This document shows, piece after piece, positions 1 to 4,916 of a stretch of DNA of 7,325 nucleotides (positions are counted from its first letter, which is position 1; each line of letters begins with the position of its first letter). Made by a program: the position numbers and the translations under genes. The stretch lies in NCBI GenBank assembly GCA_031260095.1, contig JAIRKN010000190.1, forward strand, positions 1-7,325. Reading direction: 5' to 3'. Source of the DNA: Tannerella sp. GTDB taxonomy: Bacteria; Bacteroidota; Bacteroidia; Bacteroidales; Tannerellaceae. Below the pieces are notes generated by a model. The model worked only from the letters and a program-made list of their open reading frames with translations, had not been told where the DNA came from and made no database searches.

Positions 1-897
1 CCTTCGCTTATCTTTAAAAAAGACAGGAAACATATTGATAAGTTCAAGACCTTCCTGTATAATACGAATCCCCGGAAGTTACATAAATTTGGTGAAAGCG
101 TCGAACTGATCCACCGGCGGATAAAGGCAAATAAACCGGATGTTGTTGTTAATTTCCATGAGATATTGCCGGGTTTCATGTATTTACGCTTCCGTGTTCA
201 TATTCCTTTTGTCAATATCGGACATCAGTATCTGCTGAAACATCCCGATTACCGCTTTGGAAAAGATGATTCTCAGAATATGATGTTGCTGAGATTTCAT
301 ACATTACTGAGCGGAATCGGTGCGTCCAGGTTATTGGCTTTGTCCTTTTATGAGATGAAAAACTGCCCGCGTGAAAAAATTGTGGTGATGCCTCCGTTGT
401 TGCGGCAGGAGGTGTTGGAACTGAATCCTTCCGAAGAGGATTATATCCTTGGCTATATGTTGAATCAGGGATATGCGGCAGAGGTGCGTAAATGGCATGA
501 AGAACATCCTGACGTTAAACTGCATTTCTTCTGGGATAAGAAAGACGCACCGGAGGAATGGGTGGTGGATGATACGTTGACGCTGCACCGGATCAATGAC
601 GAACAATTTCTACGTTATATGGAGAATTGCCGGGGCTATATCACGACTGCCGGCTTTGAGTCTGTCTGTGAAGCGTTATTCATGAATAAACCTGTGATGC
701 TGATACCCGCGCACATGGAACAGGAAATCAATGCAAAAGATGCGGCGTCTATCAACGGAGGAATTATCGGCGAAAATTTTGATTTGAGCCGATTGCTGGA
801 ATATATGCGGAATAAGCGTGATTTCGATCATGCTAGATTCAAAGAATGGGTTTTATCGGCGGAGGAACGGTTTATCCGGGAATTGACGAATGTCTGA
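1..897 (+). CDS. Glycosyltransferase, GT-B fold, MurG/Glyco_trans_1_3-like (5' partial)
   Basis: The reading frame is open from base 1 to a TGA at 895-897, giving 298 visible residues with no start, so the N-terminal part lies outside the window. The TTG at 166 is an internal codon: the coding sequence continues upstream of it with protein-like content, including KPDVVVNFHE at about residues 44-53. The C-terminal half carries a nucleotide-sugar-binding signature of GT-B enzymes: TTAGFESVCEA (about 215-225) followed by NKPVMLIPAHMEQEINA (about 229-245). This resembles the gGfes..Ea...gkP.l.iP...EQ..NA pattern of MurG-like and PF13528 transferases. The expected role is transfer of an activated sugar to a lipid or polysaccharide acceptor at the cytoplasmic face; donor and acceptor cannot be read from the sequence. 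No signal peptide or membrane helix is visible in the part present. It converges on the M16 peptidase gene with about 40 bp between stops. Family is fairly sure, substrate unknown. Confidence 0.85.
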   Translation, partial: PSLIFKKDRKHIDKFKTFLYNTNPRKLHKFGESVELIHRRIKANKPDVVVNFHEILPGFMYLRFRVHIPFVNIGHQYLLKHPDYRFGKDDSQNMMLLRFHTLLSGIGASRLLALSFYEMKNCPREKIVVMPPLLRQEVLELNPSEEDYILGYMLNQGYAAEVRKWHEEHPDVKLHFFWDKKDAPEEWVVDDTLTLHRINDEQFLRYMENCRGYITTAGFESVCEALFMNKPVMLIPAHMEQEINAKDAASINGGIIGENFDLSRLLEYMRNKRDFDHARFKEWVLSAEERFIRELTNV

Positions 898-937
898 ATC
901 ACACGTTCCTTGAGGTGGTTGAACACGCACACACAGT

Positions 938-2161
938 TTATTCATAGATAAGTCTGAAAAGTTTTTCAGGACATAAAATGTCATTTGCCACTTCCAGTAT
1001 TTGTTCGGATGTAATGTTTTCTATTTTGCGGAATACCTCCGGAAGCGTTTCATAACTATTGTGGTGGAGGAACGATTTGCCAAGCCCTAAAAACACACTT
1101 TCCTTGTTGTCGCTTGCCACACCGAGTTGCCCGATCGCCTGTTTTTTTGCGGCGGCTAATTGTATCGCCGTTAATTTTTTAGTTCGTAAGCCGGCCATTT
1201 CTTTTTCCACCAGATTTATCGTGCGATCCCGGTTCTTCCGGTCCGTACCCAGATAGACGGAGAATACTCCGGTGTCGGTGTAGGTCGTAATGTTGGATTC
1301 CACATTATAGACCAATCCGTGTTTTTCTCTCAGGCTGACATTTAACCGGCTGTTCATCCCCGGCCCGCCAAGAATATTATTTAACAGGAAAAGCGGATAT
1401 TTTTTTTCACTGTACATATTGTAAGTTCTTCCTCCTGTTATGATGTGCGACAAATGGGTCTTTTTTTTCGATTGTATCTGTTGCGGTTTGATTCCGCAAG
1501 GTTTATTTCTGTTCGTCTGATGCTTTTGTGAAGGTATGGCGGAGAGATATTTTTCCGTGATTTTTTGTATGTATTTGAAATCTGTTCTCGACATGGAAAA
1601 AAATACCATATTCCCGGCCGTATAAAAACGTTCTATAAACGAACGCCCCGAAGAAGAGTCGAATGAAGCCAAGGAATGTTTATCCCCTAATATATGATGA
1701 CCTAACGGATGACCGTCGAAGAGTAAGTTTTCAAAATCATCAAAGATAAGTTCCGACGGAGAGTCCTCATACGAGAGGATCTCATCAAGGATAATATCCC
1801 GTTCTTTGTTTAGTTCGTTTTCCGGGAATTGCGGGTTAATGATCAGGTCTGAAATTAATTCTGCCGCCCGCTCAAAATCTTTTTCCATAAATACGGAATA
1901 GATAAACGTTTCTTCCTTTGATGTGTAAGCATTCAGGTCGCCTCCGACGTTTTCCATACGATTCAGGATATGCCATGCTTTCCGTTTGATCGTACCTTTA
2001 AAAAGCGTATGTTCTACGAAATGCGCCAATCCGTATTCATCCGTATTTTCATCGCGCGCTCCGGCGTTTATTGCGCATCCGCAATAGGCGACAGGCGAGT
2101 CTGTCCGAAGGTGGATGATACGCAGGCCATTTGTCAATATATGGTAGGTGAACGTTTTCAT
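938..2161 (-). CDS. M16 family zinc metallopeptidase (insulinase/processing-peptidase type)
   Basis: The protein has 407 residues, the usual length of the single-unit (about 400-aa) M16 peptidases such as bacterial processing-peptidase-like proteins, and half that of pitrilysin. The inverted zinc motif HFVEH is at residues 47-51: H47 and H51 are the expected zinc ligands and E50 the catalytic base. The third ligand is expected at E127, in ERDIILDE (120-127), 76 residues after H51 as in mitochondrial processing peptidase. The C-terminal half has LGGPGMNSRL (264-273) and REKHGLVY (278-285), which contains the conserved substrate-binding Arg/Tyr pair. All catalytic positions are present, so it should be active. 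No signal peptide is seen, so a cytoplasmic location is likely. The ATG at 2161 gives the normal M16 N-terminus (residues 3-17 form the first strand). A Lys/Gln-rich linker (about 213-236) joins the halves. An intrinsic terminator just upstream suggests its own promoter, which I could not identify convincingly. Physiological substrate unknown. Confidence 0.95.
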   Translation of the reverse strand: MKTFTYHILTNGLRIIHLRTDSPVAYCGCAINAGARDENTDEYGLAHFVEHTLFKGTIKRKAWHILNRMENVGGDLNAYTSKEETFIYSVFMEKDFERAAELISDLIINPQFPENELNKERDIILDEILSYEDSPSELIFDDFENLLFDGHPLGHHILGDKHSLASFDSSSGRSFIERFYTAGNMVFFSMSRTDFKYIQKITEKYLSAIPSQKHQTNRNKPCGIKPQQIQSKKKTHLSHIITGGRTYNMYSEKKYPLFLLNNILGGPGMNSRLNVSLREKHGLVYNVESNITTYTDTGVFSVYLGTDRKNRDRTINLVEKEMAGLRTKKLTAIQLAAAKKQAIGQLGVASDNKESVFLGLGKSFLHHNSYETLPEVFRKIENITSEQILEVANDILCPEKLFRLIYE

Positions 2162-2214
2162 AGAGCAGAATCTTTATCCCGGGTATAAATTCAAACAAGT
2201 ATTATTAAGAAGTT

Positions 2215-2250
2215 AAAAAAATCCGGGGCAGGGAATTTTCCCTGCCTCGG
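2215..2250 (-). terminator. Rho-independent terminator of the oxidoreductase/DUF1080 operon
   Basis: The arms 2223-2234 and 2239-2250 are complementary over 12 positions with one mismatch (A-C on the minus-strand transcript) and a 4-nt loop. Reading on the minus strand, the GC-rich stem is followed after one A by seven T residues (2221-2215). The + strand side has no T-run, so the element ends minus-strand transcription. It starts 38 bp after the DUF1080 stop and lies about 53 bp before the M16 start, separating those two transcription units. Confidence 0.88.
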
Positions 2251-2288
2251 ACAAGCAATCATTATTAAAATAAAAAAGGAGGTCTTTT

Positions 2289-3188
2289 TTAATCTAATAC
2301 TTTGACCCGGATATTCCTGTACCATACATCGTCGCCATGATCCTGGAATCCGATGTATCCTTCATGCGCCGGGCCACCTAAGTTAAGCAGCCAGTAGTAA
2401 GCCAGCGGCCACTTTTCCTTACTGAATTTGCAATTATCCAGCAATTCTTTCCATTGCGGCGTCCACAAGTGATATTCGACAACTGTTTTTCCGTTTTGTT
2501 CATGGAAAACAGATCCTTTGAAAACCGTAATTTTAGCCGTATTCCATTCTCCGAACGGACGGGCATTTTGCGGATTGGCCGGAATCATATCATATAAGGA
2601 AGCCGATTTACGATTCCCGTTCTCCCCTTGTGTAGCATCCGGATGATTGTCGTTATCCAGAATCTGGTATTCAGGGGATGAAATGTAAATAGGCTCGCCT
2701 TTGATTTCCTGTGCCAGGACAAAAACACCCGAATTGGAGCCTTTGGCTACTTTCCAGTCAAACGACAATTCGAAGTTCTTAAATTTGTGTGCGAAAATAA
2801 GATCTCCGCCGTCGTTGATTTGCGCTTCGCCGCCTCCCGAACCATTGAATTTGATTGCGTTTTCCGCTTCGTCAATTATCCAGCGGCCCGGAACTGCATC
2901 TTTGTTGTAACCACGCCATCCGTACAGGCTTTTCCCGCAGAAAATGGTAATAACATTATTTGCGTCTTTAGGAAAAGCGTTCAAATCGACTTGCGTTTTT
3001 TCGAGGATAGTATATGCCGGAACGCCATTCACGGAATCTTCTGCGACAAAAGTTTCCGTTGTCGCTACCGTATAAGGCGTTGATTCGTCGGGACAAGTGT
3101 TTTTCTTTGCTCCGCCGTCACACGACACCATAGCAAATGTGCCGAAAAAAGAAGCCGTCATCAGTAAAAAAAAATTTTTTGTTTTCAT
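2289..3188 (-). CDS. DUF1080 (3-keto-disaccharide hydrolase-like) lipoprotein
   Basis: The protein has 299 residues from the ATG at 3188. This start was chosen because it begins a lipoprotein signal peptide: K2 and K4, a hydrophobic stretch 6-20, and lipobox M-V-S-C with C23 as the likely lipidated residue. An upstream in-frame ATG (3314) would lie inside the oxidoreductase gene and bury this signal. Residues 24-77 are a Thr/Glu/Asp-rich spacer. The DUF1080 (PF06439) concanavalin-like domain covers about 78-297, with FCGKSLYGWRGY (83-94), SNSGVFV (151-157), PEYQILDN (172-179) and the closing GFQDHGDDVWYRNIRVK (280-296). Family members cleave glycosidic bonds of sugars already oxidised to the 3-keto form. 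The gene follows a Gfo/Idh/MocA oxidoreductase after 43 bp, which fits a supplier of such 3-keto substrates. The signal-peptide codons contain a T9 run. Location is the periplasm or cell surface. Family is sure; exact substrate is not. Confidence 0.94.
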   Translation of the reverse strand: MKTKNFFLLMTASFFGTFAMVSCDGGAKKNTCPDESTPYTVATTETFVAEDSVNGVPAYTILEKTQVDLNAFPKDANNVITIFCGKSLYGWRGYNKDAVPGRWIIDEAENAIKFNGSGGGEAQINDGGDLIFAHKFKNFELSFDWKVAKGSNSGVFVLAQEIKGEPIYISSPEYQILDNDNHPDATQGENGNRKSASLYDMIPANPQNARPFGEWNTAKITVFKGSVFHEQNGKTVVEYHLWTPQWKELLDNCKFSKEKWPLAYYWLLNLGGPAHEGYIGFQDHGDDVWYRNIRVKVLD

Positions 3189-3231
3189 CGCGATATTGAA
3201 TATTTCATAAATTATTATATCATTTTCCAAA

Positions 3232-4701
3232 CTACGGCATAGCAGGCAGTTTCCAGCCGTCACGATATTTGTGATTGATAAGTTCTGCGGCAAATTCCTG
3301 TGCGTTAACCGCATCTGTCCAGTCTTTATTAAACGAAGGATGTCCGTCTTTGATTGTAAATCCGTCTTTGATTACTGTTTTAATAGTTTCGGAAGCGCCG
3401 ATATTGGTAAATTTCATATTTTCGCCGTCCCAATCCAGCGTTTTGTTAAGCGATTGCAGGCGAACAGCCAATACTCCCATAACCACCATTTCGTTGAACG
3501 GGCCTGCTTCGGAAAAGTCGGAAGCCGTTTTCACGCGGTTCGCAGGACTTTCTTTACATGCGCGTACCCAGTCCATTTCGTGGCTGGTAGTGATACGGCG
3601 GGCCACCTTTGGCGCATTGGGCGTACGTCCTGACAACAGCCAGGGTTCTTTCCCGTAACATCCGCAAATCAATGTGTCTTTTGTTCCGTGGAAAATACAT
3701 ATTCCACCATCCAACAACAATTGTTTTCCCTGTGGGAAATTTTCCGGACGGTCGGGCAATAATCCACCGTCGTACCAGTGTACTTCAACTTCCGGCATAG
3801 CTACTTTTGGCATGTTATCACGTACCGGGAATGTCAATTTAACATGTTGAGCCTGAGGTGCGCAGTCATTGAGTAATAAAGAGGAAGAGCCTTGTACCTT
3901 CGTCGGATATCCGAGTTTCAGCGCTTTAAACACCGGGTGCATGATATGGCAGGCCATATCGCCCAATGCGCCTGTACCATACGGCCACCAACCGCGCCAG
4001 TTCCAGGGATGATAAATGGCATTAAACGGTCTCACTGCTGCCGGACCTGTAAATAAATCCCAGTTTAATGTAGAAGGCACTTTATCCACTTTTTCCGGAG
4101 TGTTCAATCCTTGCGGCCATATCGGTCGGTCGGTCGCACATTCCACTTTTTTAATTTCACCGATCTCGCCGTTCCAGATCCATTCGCAAACAAGGTTTAC
4201 GCCTTCACCGGATGAGCCTTGGTTACCCATTTGAGTGGCCACTTTGTGTTTAGCTGCCAGTTTCGTAAGCAAACGGGATTCGTATACCGAGTGTGTTAAC
4301 GGTTTCTGAACATACACATGTTTGCCCAATGTCATACCGTCGGCTGCAACGATTGCATGAGTATGGTCTGCCGTAGCAACGATCACTGCATCAATATCTT
4401 TTCCCATTTCGTCATACATCTTACGGAAATCCCAGTATTTTTTTGCGTTTTTCAAACGTTCGAATACGTGTTTAGAGTATCTCCAGTCCACGTCGCAAAG
4501 CGCGACGATGTTTTCCGTACCTTCTACCGCTGTCAGGTTACCATTACCCATCCCTCCGATCCCGACACCGGCTATATTTAACTTGTCGGACGGAGCCGTG
4601 TATCCATGGCTTTTACCTAAAATAGAACTTGGAGCAACGGTAAATGCCGCTGCTGCTGCTGCACTTCTCTGAATGAAGTTTCTTCTTGAAATGTTTGTCA
4701 T
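3232..4701 (-). CDS. Tat-exported Gfo/Idh/MocA family oxidoreductase
   Basis: The protein has 489 residues. It opens with a Tat signal: SRRNFIQ (5-11), then an alanine-rich hydrophobic stretch (13-24), with cleavage expected near residue 30. The mature part begins with a Rossmann fold: strand LNIAGVGIGGMG (41-52) with the glycine-rich dinucleotide loop, then VALCDVD (66-72) at the end of the second strand. AVIVATADHTHA (105-116) and HVYVQKPLTHS (128-138) follow. The last is the family EKP motif in its QKP form, with K133 the expected catalytic lysine. GALGDMACHIMH (244-255) supplies the expected D248 and H252 active-site residues. The domain is PF01408 plus the C-terminal alpha/beta domain. 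It should oxidise or reduce a sugar using a tightly bound NAD(P), in the periplasm. It is the first gene of a two-gene unit with the DUF1080 lipoprotein gene, which suggests it makes 3-keto sugars. Substrate not determinable from sequence. Confidence 0.95.
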   Translation of the reverse strand: MTNISRRNFIQRSAAAAAAFTVAPSSILGKSHGYTAPSDKLNIAGVGIGGMGNGNLTAVEGTENIVALCDVDWRYSKHVFERLKNAKKYWDFRKMYDEMGKDIDAVIVATADHTHAIVAADGMTLGKHVYVQKPLTHSVYESRLLTKLAAKHKVATQMGNQGSSGEGVNLVCEWIWNGEIGEIKKVECATDRPIWPQGLNTPEKVDKVPSTLNWDLFTGPAAVRPFNAIYHPWNWRGWWPYGTGALGDMACHIMHPVFKALKLGYPTKVQGSSSLLLNDCAPQAQHVKLTFPVRDNMPKVAMPEVEVHWYDGGLLPDRPENFPQGKQLLLDGGICIFHGTKDTLICGCYGKEPWLLSGRTPNAPKVARRITTSHEMDWVRACKESPANRVKTASDFSEAGPFNEMVVMGVLAVRLQSLNKTLDWDGENMKFTNIGASETIKTVIKDGFTIKDGHPSFNKDWTDAVNAQEFAAELINHKYRDGWKLPAMP

Positions 4702-4750
4702 TGTAATGATATTTTTAAATTAGTATTAAAAAGTTTTTTCTAAAACCACG

Positions 4751-4758
4751 CAAATATA
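4751..4758 (-). promoter_or_regulatory. Candidate Bacteroidota promoter (-7 element TATATTTG) for the oxidoreductase operon
   Basis: The minus strand reads TATATTTG here, an exact match to the Bacteroidota -7 consensus TAnnTTTG. It is followed by CG and lies about 50 bp upstream of the oxidoreductase ATG, which would leave a 5' leader of roughly 45 nt. The -33 element is weak: only TGTTTC (about 4773-4778) is near, and its spacing is short. The surrounding DNA is very A/T-rich and no Shine-Dalgarno sequence precedes the ATG, both normal in this phylum. This site would uncouple the operon from the outer-membrane protein gene upstream. Confidence 0.55.
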
Positions 4759-4891
4759 AATAAAAAAAAGAAGAAACATTCATATAATAATTATTTTGTT
4801 CTCTTATAATGATTTTTAACAAAAATGAAGCCTCAATTAACTATGTATTCTTCTGTGTCGGCTCACCCGCGAATGAAAGTAAATACTTTTC

Positions 4892-4916
4892 CCCCCTTAT
4901 ATTATCACATAGGGGG
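4892..4916 (-). other. Stem-loop enclosing the stop codon of the outer-membrane protein gene
   Basis: Five C (4892-4896) pair with five G (4912-4916), extended by three A/T pairs (4898-4900 with 4909-4911) across a one-base bulge, around an 8-nt loop. The TGA stop (4905-4907) sits in the loop. No T-run follows on either strand, so it is not a typical intrinsic terminator. It might protect the 3' end or affect release, or it may simply follow from the proline-rich codons at the gene's end. Confidence 0.4.

Noticed and set aside
166..168. TTG as the start of the glycosyltransferase
   Set aside because: The frame stays open to base 1 with protein-like sequence, so the gene is cut by the window edge and does not start here.
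898..937. Possible bidirectional terminator between the two convergent genes
   Set aside because: Only a 4-bp GTTC/GAAC stem can be formed and there is no T-run, so nothing supportable is seen in this 40-bp gap.
2162..2214. Promoter for the M16 peptidase gene
   Set aside because: A TTTG (2195-2192) is present on the minus strand, but no acceptable TAnnTTTG element stands at the proper distance before the ATG.
2272..2290. A6G / CT6 inverted repeat with a GGAGG loop just after the DUF1080 stop
   Set aside because: The stem has one G/C pair only; the strong terminator 22 bp further on explains termination, and no gene follows the GGAGG on the + strand.
2787..3083. 98-codon open frame on the + strand
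   Set aside because: It is a shadow opposite the DUF1080 gene, with no start context or family resemblance.
3189..3314. N-terminal extension of the DUF1080 protein to an ATG at 3314
   Set aside because: It would overlap the oxidoreductase gene by 83 bp and put 42 residues in front of a well-formed lipoprotein signal peptide.
3275..3658. 127-codon open frame on the + strand, with another of 120 codons overlapping it
   Set aside because: Both lie opposite the 3' part of the oxidoreductase gene, which has strong family motifs; neither shows recognisable protein features.
4812..4826. Perfect inverted repeat ATTTTT-AAC-AAAAAT between the barrel gene and the oxidoreductase promoter
   Set aside because: It is built of A/T pairs only and lies in A/T-rich spacer, so it is expected by chance and would be a weak terminator at best.
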